From an uncultured Clostridia bacterium (GTDB lineage Bacteria; Bacillota; Clostridia; Oscillospirales; Oscillospiraceae): a stretch of 34,161 nt of DNA. Positions 6,373 through 14,205 of the stretch are shown piece after piece. The notes beneath the pieces are model-generated. The model was not told where the DNA came from and searched no databases. It worked only from the letters and a program-made list of their open reading frames with translations. Where the stretch lies: positions 1-34,161 of the forward strand of contig CANDEH010000012.1 in assembly GCA_947383645.1 (NCBI GenBank). Reading direction: 5' to 3'. A program made the position numbers and the translations under genes. The stretch's first letter is position 1; every line of letters starts with the position of its first letter.

Positions 6373-8318
6373 AGGATGGGGTCCTCCTTCTCCGGCGGGA
6401 TGTTGTCCCGGTAGAGCCCCTGGAGGCGGACAATGGACCGGGACATGGGCAGCAGCGCCTCATAGCCGGGGATCGCGCCGTCCACGCAGTCGCAGAGCCA
6501 GTCCATGTGCAGAATCTCCTCCGGGGAGAAGAACCGCTCGCCGTTGCTGCGCACCTGGCCGGACTGGTCCCGGACGGTGCGGTGGAAGGGCAGGATGGCG
6601 CCGGAAGCCACCCCCTGACAAAGGTACTCCGACAGCTGGCGGACCCCCTCGGGCAGATCCTCGCCGTAGAGGACGCCGATAGCGTGGCTGGCCATACCCC
6701 ACCAGTAGTTCACCGGCGGGCCGTTCACGCTGTTCAGAGCGTCCCAGCCGCCGCTCAAAATGCTGCGCACCAGCTTCACATAGACGTTCCCCCAGTGCCA
6801 GTAGGGAGAGGCCAGGGAGCGGAAGCCGTTCTCCCGCACCTCGCAGAGGCCCCAGGGCTCACAGATCCGGTCCGGGGCGGGCACGTCCCGGTTGCTGATG
6901 AGGGACACCCCCTCCCGGGCCAGGGCCCCCATAGCGTCCTCCTCCACGCAGGACCAGCGGAGCTTCAGCCGGGCCCGGGGATTGGTCAGCCGGGCCCCCA
7001 GGGCGAAGGCGTTGATGCTGGCGGGGACGCCGAAAATGGGGCTGCTGGCCACATAGCCGATCTCGTCCCCCCGGCTGAGGGCTCCGGCGATGGCCCCGGT
7101 GATGAACTTCCCCTCGTAGATCCGGCTGTAGTAGGTGCGGATGCCGGTGTAGGGCATGGAGACGGAGCAGTTGAGAATTTTCACCTCCGGGTGCCGGACG
7201 GCAATCTTCCGGCAGGCCCCGATGAGGGGCGGCGTGGTGGCAAAGATCACCTGGGCGCCATTGGCGATGGCCTCCTCCATGGCCGCCGCGGCCCCCTCCT
7301 CGGGGGAGACGCCCTGGAAGTTCTGGACAGCGATCTCCTCCCCCATCACCGCCTCCAGGTACTGCCGGCCCAGGTCGTGGGCCCGGGCCCAGTCGCTCTC
7401 ACCGGCGCGGTGGTTGCTGACAAAGGCGATATGCAGCGGCTCCCGGGGCAGGGCCGCCTTCAGGATACGGGTGAGAAGGCCGGACTCCGTCCTCTCCTCC
7501 GTCCCGGTGTTGACGGCGATGGTGTCCGGGTCCACCTTCACATCCGGCCACACCGTCTGCAAGGTTTTCAGCAGCTCCGCCGGGGTACTGCGGTGCAGGT
7601 CCTCACAGGAGTAGACCTTCAGCCACACCAGGAGGGCGTCCGCCGCGGTGACGCCCAGATCCGCCCCGCCCAGCCTGCGGAAGGCGTCCTCGAAGCAGGC
7701 GAAGTCCGAGACGAACCGGCGGCGCTCCTCCTCCGTCCACACGTGGTCCGTCTCAAAGCCCAGGGCCGCCTGGAGCTTGGGGAAGCGGCCGGTACGGCTG
7801 AAGCAGACCCGGTAGAGCCCGGTCATCTGGTAGGCGTGCATGAAGTCGTAGTAGGCCAGCACCGCCGGCTCCTCCGACCAGACGGGAACCATGCGGATCA
7901 CGTAGGCGGGGATAGTGGGGGCGCTGTAGCTCTTGAGCACGCTGACCCGCTTGTTCCCCTCCTGGACGTAGAAGCGCCCCATGTACTCATAGCAGCGGAC
8001 GGGGTCCCGGATACCCTCCTCCAGGTGGGCCTGGCACAGGTCCATCCACTTGGTGGCAAACTCGGTGTCGTGGTCCAGAAGGGGCATAAAGTCCGCCGCG
8101 AAGGAGCTGCGCCGCCCGGCGGTCTTGGTGCCGGCCACCCGCTCGGCGGGGATCTCGATCACCCCCAAGTCCACCTGACCGGCCACCATGGATTCATTCA
8201 GGATCTCATCCAGGACCTGCGGATAGGGGTAGCGCCCCCGGAGCACGCAGTCCTTATAGCACCTGCGGCCCTGCCGCAGAGCCCGGTTGTACTGTTCTAC
8301 CGCTTCCTGTCTGCTCAT
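6369..8318 (-). CDS. Cytoplasmic ParB-like/BMP (PnrA-like) fusion protein
   Basis: 649 residues. The C-terminal half (about 290-560) matches the BMP/PnrA substrate-binding fold (purine nucleoside-binding lipoproteins): an IAFV strand, AHDLGRQYLE, GAQVIFATTPP, the block EGKFITGAIAGALSRGDEIGYV, and NAFALGARLTNP. There is no signal peptide or lipobox, so it should be cytosolic, unlike ABC-transporter binding proteins. Residues about 50-150 (VIEIPAERV ... FYVQEGNKRVSVLKSY) look like a ParB/sulfiredoxin-type domain with its EGNKR loop. Start ATG has AGGAGG. It may sense a nucleoside-like ligand; the coupled phosphoesterase could act in the same response. The BMP part is confident, the ParB-like part is inference, the function is unknown. 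Confidence 0.8.
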   Translation of the reverse strand: MSRQEAVEQYNRALRQGRRCYKDCVLRGRYPYPQVLDEILNESMVAGQVDLGVIEIPAERVAGTKTAGRRSSFAADFMPLLDHDTEFATKWMDLCQAHLEEGIRDPVRCYEYMGRFYVQEGNKRVSVLKSYSAPTIPAYVIRMVPVWSEEPAVLAYYDFMHAYQMTGLYRVCFSRTGRFPKLQAALGFETDHVWTEEERRRFVSDFACFEDAFRRLGGADLGVTAADALLVWLKVYSCEDLHRSTPAELLKTLQTVWPDVKVDPDTIAVNTGTEERTESGLLTRILKAALPREPLHIAFVSNHRAGESDWARAHDLGRQYLEAVMGEEIAVQNFQGVSPEEGAAAAMEEAIANGAQVIFATTPPLIGACRKIAVRHPEVKILNCSVSMPYTGIRTYYSRIYEGKFITGAIAGALSRGDEIGYVASSPIFGVPASINAFALGARLTNPRARLKLRWSCVEEDAMGALAREGVSLISNRDVPAPDRICEPWGLCEVRENGFRSLASPYWHWGNVYVKLVRSILSGGWDALNSVNGPPVNYWWGMASHAIGVLYGEDLPEGVRQLSEYLCQGVASGAILPFHRTVRDQSGQVRSNGERFFSPEEILHMDWLCDCVDGAIPGYEALLPMSRSIVRLQGLYRDNIPPEKEDPIL

Positions 8319-8422
8319 AGATGCCTCCTGTTTCGACGCTGTTGACGCGGCGGCCAGACCGCGGAAAGTGTTGTGGGGAACGGGGCGGTGAAATCGACAT
8401 GCGCCGCCCGCTCTTCAGTGGT

Positions 8423-8451
8423 ATCATATCACGGCCCGGCGGCTTTGAGAA
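8423..8451 (-). promoter_or_regulatory. Candidate promoter of the BMP-fusion/phosphoesterase operon
   Basis: On the minus strand, TTCTCA (8446-8451), 17 nt and TATGAT (8423-8428) with an upstream TG (extended -10), about 105 bp before the ATG. Confidence 0.45.
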
Positions 8452-8577
8452 TACGTGTTTTACTTGAATAGTTGACAAAATTGGGGACGCAGGCGGTCGT
8501 GTACTGCACCAATCCGTGGAGTGAGCCGCCGTCCGCGCGGCCAACGGGCTCAGCGGACCCGCCTGCGCGATATACGA

Positions 8578-8790
8578 GGCACATGAGAAGCGGCAAAAGG
8601 GAGACCAAGAGAAAACAGATCACAGCAAGGCGGAGAACACCGCCGCCCTGACACCCGTCAAGGACAGCTGCCCGGCCGCTGGCGGCTCCGGCGCCTTGCG
8701 GATGGGGCGCATCCCTTGCGGGTACACCGAAGCCGCCCCCTTTTTACCCGCCGGTCTTCGCCGCCTCTCACGTGCCTCAGCTATAATCAC
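8578..8790. repeat. ~200-bp dispersed repeat, family R2, copy 1
   Basis: Aligns along its length with 31662-31856 in the same orientation. Shared blocks include GAGCGGCAAAA-like starts, CAGCAAGGCGGAGAACAC, CGGATGGGGCG then CCCTTGCGGGTAC, and a closing GTGCCTC. It lies in the 707-bp spacer between the BMP-fusion gene and ychF, which has no convincing gene. A short peptide (LRMGRxPCGYxEA) is readable in both copies, but this copy has no start codon at the equivalent site. Confidence 0.75.
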
Positions 8791-8831
8791 CCGGAGGGAA
8801 GAGCCGCAGTTTCGAGGCATAACAGAGGTAC

Positions 8832-8875
8832 AGGAAACAGCAGCACAGTGCCGCGGCACTGTGCTGCTGTTTCCT
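8832..8875. repeat. 44-bp perfect palindrome
   Basis: AGGAAACAGCAGCACAGTGCCG followed at once by its exact reverse complement, with no loop. It lies 150 bp past the ychF stop codon. No U-run follows on either strand. It may be a cruciform-forming site or a hairpin in the ychF 3' region. Confidence 0.8.
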
Positions 8876-9025
8876 CCGGGACTGACCCCGTCTTACGCAC
8901 AAAAGTCCTGCGCATCTCCGCGCGCGCCTCCCAGAGCCAAGGGAGCCCGCCGGAACCTGCGCGGGGAAAGTGCTGCGCCGGCAGACGCAACAGCTTTGCC
9001 GGGAGAGCATCCCCTCCGCAGAGGG

Positions 9026-10114
9026 TCAAACGTTAAACCTGAACAGAATAATATCCCCGTCTCTGACCACGTAGTCCTTGCCCTCGCTGCGGATCAGGCC
9101 CTTCTCCCGGGCGGCGGCCATGGTGCCTGCGCCCATCAGGTCCTCGAAGGCGATCACCTCCGCCCGGATAAAGCCCCGCTCAAAATCTGTGTGGATTTTT
9201 CCGGCGGCCTGGGGGGCCTTGGTGCCCCTGACAATGGTCCAGGCCCGGCACTCGTCCTCGCCGCTGGTGAGGTAGGAGATCAGGCCCAGCAGCGCGTAGC
9301 TGGCCTTCACCAGGCGGTCCAGACCGCTCTCCGCGATACCGAGATCGTCCAGAAACATCTGCTTCTCCTCGCCGTCCAGCTGGGCGATCTCCGCCTCCAG
9401 CTTGGCGCAGACGGGGATCACCTGGGCCCCCTGCTCCCTTGCCCGCCGCTCCACCTGGCGGTAGTAGTCCGTCTCCTCCGGGTGGGAGAAACCCTCCTCA
9501 TCCAGATTAGCGGCGTAGATCACCGGCTTGAGGGAGAGCAGCTCACAGTCCGGGTACTCCCCGGCGATGTCCGCGCCGGTAAAGCTCCTGGCGGACCTGC
9601 CGTCGTTGAGCCAGTCCCGCAGGCTCTCGAAATCCGCCACCTCCTGCAGGTACTTCTTGTCCCCCTTGGCGGCCTTCTTCGCCCGGTCGATGCGCCGCTC
9701 CACCATCTCCAGATCCGCCATCACCAGCTCCAGGTCGATGGTGTCCATATCCCGGAGGGGATCGGTGCTGCCCTCCACATGGATCACGTTGTCGTCGTCA
9801 AAGCAGCGCACCACGTGGACGATGGCGTCGGTGGCCCGGATGTTGCCCAGGAACTTGTTCCCCAGCCCCTCGCCTCTGGACGCCCCCTTCACCAGTCCGG
9901 CGATATCCACGAACTCGATGACGGCGGGGGTTGTCTTTTTGGGGTGATACATCTCGCTGAGCTTGTCCAGACGGCTGTCCGGCACCGCCACCACGCCCAC
10001 ATTGGGGTCGATGGTGCAGAAGGGGTAGTTGGCGCTCTCCGCGCCGGCGTTGGTGATGGCGTTAAACAGAGTGGACTTTCCCACATTGGGCAGTCCCACG
10101 ATTCCTAATTTCAT
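9026..10114 (-). CDS. ychF: Redox-regulated ATPase/GTPase YchF (OLA1 family)
   Basis: Universally conserved Obg-related P-loop protein that associates with ribosomes and prefers ATP. It has 362 residues, the usual length. The N-terminus has the P-loop GLPNVGKS (residues 7-14), switch II DIAGL (about 70-74) followed by VKGASRGEGLGNKFL, and the typical VRCFDDDNVIHVEG segment. The C-terminal TGS domain ends in DIILFRFNV. GAGGAAG precedes the ATG. It stands alone, with a repeat-filled spacer downstream and a recombinase remnant upstream. Identification is secure. Confidence 0.97.
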   Translation of the reverse strand: MKLGIVGLPNVGKSTLFNAITNAGAESANYPFCTIDPNVGVVAVPDSRLDKLSEMYHPKKTTPAVIEFVDIAGLVKGASRGEGLGNKFLGNIRATDAIVHVVRCFDDDNVIHVEGSTDPLRDMDTIDLELVMADLEMVERRIDRAKKAAKGDKKYLQEVADFESLRDWLNDGRSARSFTGADIAGEYPDCELLSLKPVIYAANLDEEGFSHPEETDYYRQVERRAREQGAQVIPVCAKLEAEIAQLDGEEKQMFLDDLGIAESGLDRLVKASYALLGLISYLTSGEDECRAWTIVRGTKAPQAAGKIHTDFERGFIRAEVIAFEDLMGAGTMAAAREKGLIRSEGKDYVVRDGDIILFRFNV

Positions 10115-10188
10115 ACTTCCTCACATCTCCTTATTTTTCAAGGGTCTGCGGCTTTTGGGGGATGGCGTTTACACCATTTTCACACCAT

Positions 10189-10450
10189 TTATGCCGCATC
10201 GCCGTCTTTCCCGGCTCTTTCATCCTCCCCCTCCGGGGTGGACAGATTGTTGACACGCTGCCCCTGCTCAAATTGTTTGACCCCAGCCGCCAAAGATTCG
10301 CCCGTCACATGGACATAGCGATCCATAGTGGTCTTCGAGCCGGCCCATTCTCATCACAGACCTTATAGAGATGGGTGTCATAGCCGCTGTCCCCGGTGGG
10401 TTCTCCCGTTTGGAAATTACGAAAAACCAGATCAGCCATTACGAAGGTCT
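10189..10450 (-). pseudogene. Remnant of a tyrosine recombinase/phage integrase
   Basis: On the minus strand two pieces of a Tn916/phage-type integrase C-terminus can be read. The first (about 10450-10355), in one frame, reads VFRNFQTGEPTGDSGYDTHLYKVCDENG, here quoted as YDTHLYKVCDENG. The second (about 10345-10189), in another frame, is TTMDRYVHVTGESLAAGVKQ followed by FEQ and then a stop. In intact enzymes some 40-60 residues with the HxLRH block lie between these parts. The segment is therefore deleted and frameshifted, a scar of a lost integrative element. The 561-bp spacer to the next gene holds no other gene. Confidence 0.7.
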
Positions 10451-10616
10451 TTTCCCCGCCGGCTCGACGGTCAATCTAAGTTATTGTAACATGAAAGGAT
10501 CCATTTCTCAATACTGAAATCACCTGATCTGATAAGGGTTTTGCTGATACCCCCCCGCGCAGTATAGCAGGCGCAGACATTCCTGTAAAGAATATCTTGA
10601 AATAGAAAACGGGTAT

Positions 10617-10645
10617 TTGCCATTTCAGAAACAGAGCGGTATACT
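10617..10645 (+). promoter_or_regulatory. Promoter of the small ORF/hydrolase/DUF362 unit
   Basis: TTGCCA (10617-10622), 17 nt, TATACT (10640-10645): five of six matches in both hexamers. Predicted transcription starts near 10652, just before the ribosome site of the small ORF. Confidence 0.7.
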
Positions 10646-10669
10646 TTGATTACATAGGGAGATAAGAAC

Positions 10670-10807
10670 GTGCCGGATGTGTCAAATATACAAGAAATCC
10701 TGCGCGTCAATCAGACGCTGCCGGACACGGTCCACGCAGGCCGGAAGCAAATTGACTGTCTGGATTATCCTGTCTGCCGCATGGAAAAGCAGAACAAATT
10801 ACTATGA
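10670..10807 (+). CDS. Possible 45-residue small protein upstream of the hydrolase
   Basis: A GTG start with AGGGAGA upstream lies 25 nt after a good -10 box and opens a 45-codon frame ending 19 nt before the hydrolase ATG, whose ribosome site overlaps the gap. The peptide (VPDVSNIQEILRVNQ...) is hydrophilic, with no signal or membrane segment, and was not recognised. It could be a leader peptide, a fragment of a lost regulator, or chance. Its place between promoter and gene is the main support. Confidence 0.35.
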   Translation: MPDVSNIQEILRVNQTLPDTVHAGRKQIDCLDYPVCRMEKQNKLL

Positions 10808-10826
10808 TTTACAGGAGGATCACCCC

Positions 10827-11714
10827 ATGGAAGAAAAACTGCCCCTGACCCGGGAGTGGGATAAGACCTTTCCCAAAAGCAAAAAAGTGGATCACAGCAA
10901 GGCGACCTTCCACAACCGCTACGGCATCACCCTGGCCGCCGACCTCTACGCCCCCAAGGGCCAGAGCGGGAAGCTGCCCGCCATCGCCTTTGCCCCCTCC
11001 TTTACCGGCGAGAGCGGCGGACAGCCCCGGTATGTGGCCTCCCCGGACATCAACACCGAAGACTTCCAGGCAGCGGTGGATTTCCTGTCCGTGCGGGAGA
11101 ACGTGGACCGGTCGCGAATCGGCATCATCGGCATCTGCGGCTGGGGCGGCATGGCGCTGAACGCAGCGGCCATCGACACCCGGATCAAGGCCACGGTTGC
11201 CTCCACCATGTATGATATGACCCGTGTGACTGCCAGGGGGTACTTTGACGCTGAGGACAGCGAGGCTGCCCGCTTTGAGAAGCGCCGGGCCATGAACGCC
11301 CAGCGAATCGAGGACTGCAAGAGCGGCAGCTGCGCCCTGGCAGGCGGTCTGCCTGACACGCTCCCGGAGGACGCTCCCTTTTACATGAGGGACTACCACG
11401 ACTACTACAAGACCAGCCGGGGCTATCACGCCCGCTCCCTGAACTCCAACGGCGGCTGGAACGTGACCTCCGCCCTGTCCTTCCTCAATATGCCGATTTT
11501 GCAGTATGCCGGTGAGATCCGCAGCGCCGCCCTGCTGATACATGGTGAGAAAGCCCACTCCTGCTACTTCAGCAGGGATGCCTTTGCCAGGCTGACCGGT
11601 GACAACAAGCAGCTGCTCATCATCCCCGGCGCAGTCCACACCGACCTCTACGACCGGATGGATGTGATCCCCTTTGACAGGATGGAGGGCTTCTTCCGGG
11701 AATATCTGAAATGA
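10827..11714 (+). CDS. Alpha/beta hydrolase, dienelactone-hydrolase-like, with probable internal deletion
   Basis: 295-residue protein of the YcjY-like alpha/beta hydrolase group. The nucleophile elbow is GICGWGG (Cys104 in place of Ser), followed by NAAAIDTRIKATVASTMYD; the acid-loop region is LLIHGEKAHSCYF and the catalytic His is in IPGAVHTDLYD. The N-terminal part passes directly from KLPAIAF to APSFTGESGG. In family members as I know them about 30-35 residues lie here (GPFGAVKEQ-type oxyanion segment plus a helix), so this copy appears to have lost them in frame, perhaps by recombination between similar ATCGCC stretches. ATG chosen by AGGAGG 8 nt upstream. Activity is doubtful. Followed 31 bp later by the DUF362 gene. 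Confidence 0.85.
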   Translation: MEEKLPLTREWDKTFPKSKKVDHSKATFHNRYGITLAADLYAPKGQSGKLPAIAFAPSFTGESGGQPRYVASPDINTEDFQAAVDFLSVRENVDRSRIGIIGICGWGGMALNAAAIDTRIKATVASTMYDMTRVTARGYFDAEDSEAARFEKRRAMNAQRIEDCKSGSCALAGGLPDTLPEDAPFYMRDYHDYYKTSRGYHARSLNSNGGWNVTSALSFLNMPILQYAGEIRSAALLIHGEKAHSCYFSRDAFARLTGDNKQLLIIPGAVHTDLYDRMDVIPFDRMEGFFREYLK

Positions 11715-11745
11715 AGCGTTGGAAAAATTGTAATGGAGGGATTTT

Positions 11746-13644
11746 ATGAGACGGACACAGATCGCCTTTTTCATAATATCCATGCTGCTCACCCTCCCCG
11801 CCTGCGCATATAGCCCTGACGATACGCGGCCGCCGGAGGTCATTTCCTCCAGCGCACCCGCTGCTTATGGGGCATCCGGCGATATGCCGGTGTGGTCCGA
11901 CGTGCCAGACGGAGCGTGGTATGCAGAGGCGGTTCAGTACTGTCTGGAACACGGGCTGATGGACGGCACCTCATCCGCCGCCTTTTCCCCGGCCGAACCC
12001 GCCACCCGCGCCGTGCTGGTGACGGCCCTCTACCGGCAGGCCGGCAGTCCCGCCGTCCGGCAGGGAGCCGGCTTCACCGATGTTCCCGCCGGCGCCTCCT
12101 ACGCTGACGCAGTATCCTGGGCCGCTGCCAACAGCATTGCCGGAGGCTATGGGGACGGACGTTTTGGCGGGGAGGCCCCTGTAACCCGCGAGCAGTTCGC
12201 AGCCATGCTTTGGCGCACGGAGAAACAACCTGATCCCGAGGGGGCAGAAGTATTTGCGGATCACAGCGAAATTTCCGCCTATGCTGTTGACGCTGTTGCC
12301 TGGGCCAAAAGCGCCGGGATTATCAGCGGGAGGGGAAATAACCTGTTTGACCCGAAAGCTGATATCACACGCGGGGAGGTCGCTGTCATGTTATACCGCT
12401 GGTTGAATTCCGCGGCCGAAGGTCTGCCCTATGATGGCGTATACCCCCGGCACGAGCCCTGCGGCACAGGGATCGGTGCCATGCCGGGGCGGGTCGTCTG
12501 GGCGCACGACCCGGATTCCGTAGATTGGGACGGCGAGGGCTATTGGTGGGAGCCGGACAACTTTAATGAAGCAGTCATTCAGCGCATGGTAGATGCCAGC
12601 ATTGCCTCCCTGGGCGGACAGGACACCCCCAGGGAGGGCTGGACCGCGCTGTTCCAGGCCCACAACGGCGGCCGCGGATATGCTGCCGGGGAGAAAATCG
12701 CCATCAAAGCCAACATCAACGGCTCCGGGGTCATGGATGATGATACCTCCGGCGAGACACGGATGAGCTACACCAACCCGGTTCTGCTGAAGGCTCTGCT
12801 GACCTCCCTGGTGGAGGACGCGGGGGTGGCCCCGTCCGACATCACAGTCTACGACGTGTCCCGGCTGTTCCCGGACTACATGGCGGAGCTGTGTACCGGC
12901 GGCAATCTCCGGGGTGTGAATTTCGTGGGGCGCAACAATGGTGTGGCGGATGAGGACGCTCCAATCCTCTGGTCACACCAGTTCAGCGGCAAGGTAAACT
13001 ATCTGCCCGCCTGCGTCACGGAGGCAGCATACGTCATCAACCTCGCCAATCTGAAGGGCCACAGCTACGGGATCACCCTCTGCGGCAAGAATCACTTTGG
13101 ATCCTTCATCAACGGGAACATGATGCGGCCCCCGGAGGGGGCCAACCTCCACCAGTGGCTGACCCGAAACGAGATGGGCATCTACAGCCCGCTGGTGGAC
13201 CTGATGGCCAACGCCGACCTGGGCGGCAAGACCGTCCTCTGCATGCTGGACGCGCTGATCTGCGCCCCCTCGGAGGGAGCGTCCATCACCGGGGAGAACT
13301 CCCGGTGGCAGCAGGCTCCCTTCAGCGGGGACTATACCTCCAGCGTGTTCGTCTCCCAGGACCCTGTGGCCATTGACAGCGTGGGGGCGGACTTCCTGAT
13401 GAATGAGCCGACCATCACAAGCCGCAACGGTTCCCTGCGGGACAACGCCACGGTGGAGAACTATCTCCATGAGGCGGGGCTGGTGTCCGCCGCCCCCTCC
13501 GGAACCGCCTACACCGACAGCCGGGGCCATGCCGTCGATAACCTGGGCGTCCACGAGCATTGGAACAATTCTGCGCAAAAGCAGTACAGCCGCAATCTTG
13601 GGAAGAACGAGGGAATCGAACTGATCTCCTTGGAGCCTGTTTAA
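11746..13644 (+). CDS. SLH-domain lipoprotein with DUF362 domain
   Basis: 632 residues. The signal peptide has a lipobox (LPAC, Cys20). Three SLH repeats follow at about 49-91, 108-150 and 168-211 (WSDVPDGAWYAEAV, FTDVPAGASYADAV, FADHSEISAYAVDAV starts with TR-x-x-x-x-x-L/M endings), the usual set for binding pyruvylated secondary wall polymer. The rest (about 230-632) resembles DUF362: IKANINGSG, PVLLKALL, HSYGITLCGKNHFGS, QDPVAIDSVGADFL. No ferredoxin-type cysteine cluster is seen. A GGAGGG ribosome site precedes the ATG. It lies 31 bp after the hydrolase, so probably the same transcript. Exported, anchored by lipid and by SLH; biochemical role unknown. Confidence 0.88.
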   Translation: MRRTQIAFFIISMLLTLPACAYSPDDTRPPEVISSSAPAAYGASGDMPVWSDVPDGAWYAEAVQYCLEHGLMDGTSSAAFSPAEPATRAVLVTALYRQAGSPAVRQGAGFTDVPAGASYADAVSWAAANSIAGGYGDGRFGGEAPVTREQFAAMLWRTEKQPDPEGAEVFADHSEISAYAVDAVAWAKSAGIISGRGNNLFDPKADITRGEVAVMLYRWLNSAAEGLPYDGVYPRHEPCGTGIGAMPGRVVWAHDPDSVDWDGEGYWWEPDNFNEAVIQRMVDASIASLGGQDTPREGWTALFQAHNGGRGYAAGEKIAIKANINGSGVMDDDTSGETRMSYTNPVLLKALLTSLVEDAGVAPSDITVYDVSRLFPDYMAELCTGGNLRGVNFVGRNNGVADEDAPILWSHQFSGKVNYLPACVTEAAYVINLANLKGHSYGITLCGKNHFGSFINGNMMRPPEGANLHQWLTRNEMGIYSPLVDLMANADLGGKTVLCMLDALICAPSEGASITGENSRWQQAPFSGDYTSSVFVSQDPVAIDSVGADFLMNEPTITSRNGSLRDNATVENYLHEAGLVSAAPSGTAYTDSRGHAVDNLGVHEHWNNSAQKQYSRNLGKNEGIELISLEPV

Positions 13645-13945
13645 CATCTCTCAAGACGCCATCCGCCTGATCCGGTGAAAAATTTTTATACCTTGACCCG
13701 GATATCCCGCTTCCATGTCTTGGGTTATATTCTTGTTCATAGAGGATGTGGCCGCAGCTTTCCGCTATTTTCTTTCCCTTTTGTCCGACATGCCTGGCAG
13801 CCCTGCCCTGATTTTTCCAAAAATTTTCCGCTCCGCCTTGTTTTGCATTTGCTCATGATGTATAATAACAAAATCCCAATCTGGCTCCGTGTTCCTGACA
13901 AGGCGCAGACCGCAGCGCCGCAATAGTTAAGGAAAAGCAGGAATA

Positions 13946-14107
13946 AGAAGCTGTACCAATAACCTCAGCACACATCTGTGCGGCCAAAATTGCCGCTGAC
14001 TGTGTTGAAAAATCTTGCAATACACAAAGTATTCCTGCGATTTTTCGCCTTGTCATCGACAATTTTGCCTCGCATATCTGAATACTTCGGCTATTGGTAC
14101 AGCTTCT
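13946..14107. mobile_element. MITE-like element, copy 1
   Basis: 162-bp element with perfect 16-bp terminal inverted repeats (AGAAGCTGTACCAATA at 13946-13961 and its complement at 14092-14107). The interior is also an imperfect palindrome (CAAAATTG...CAATTTTG). The same element occurs in direct orientation at 16225-16387, so the two copies bracket glgA. It has no coding capacity. No target-site duplication is obvious. The 561-bp spacer from 13645 to the glgA start holds nothing else that can be supported. Confidence 0.8.
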
Positions 14108-14205
14108 AAAAAGCGAATTGGGAAATCATAAGCAGTGACCGGATGTGCTCCGCGCGAGGCGTCAGGAAGCTGAGACTCATGAATCAGGATGTAAGGTGAT
14201 ATAAA

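Noticed and set aside
5847..8345. Very long plus-strand open frame opposite the BMP-fusion and phosphoesterase genes
   Set aside because: It is antisense to two genes with clear domains, has Gly/Pro/Arg/His/Val-rich composition typical of GC-rich shadow frames, and matches no fold.
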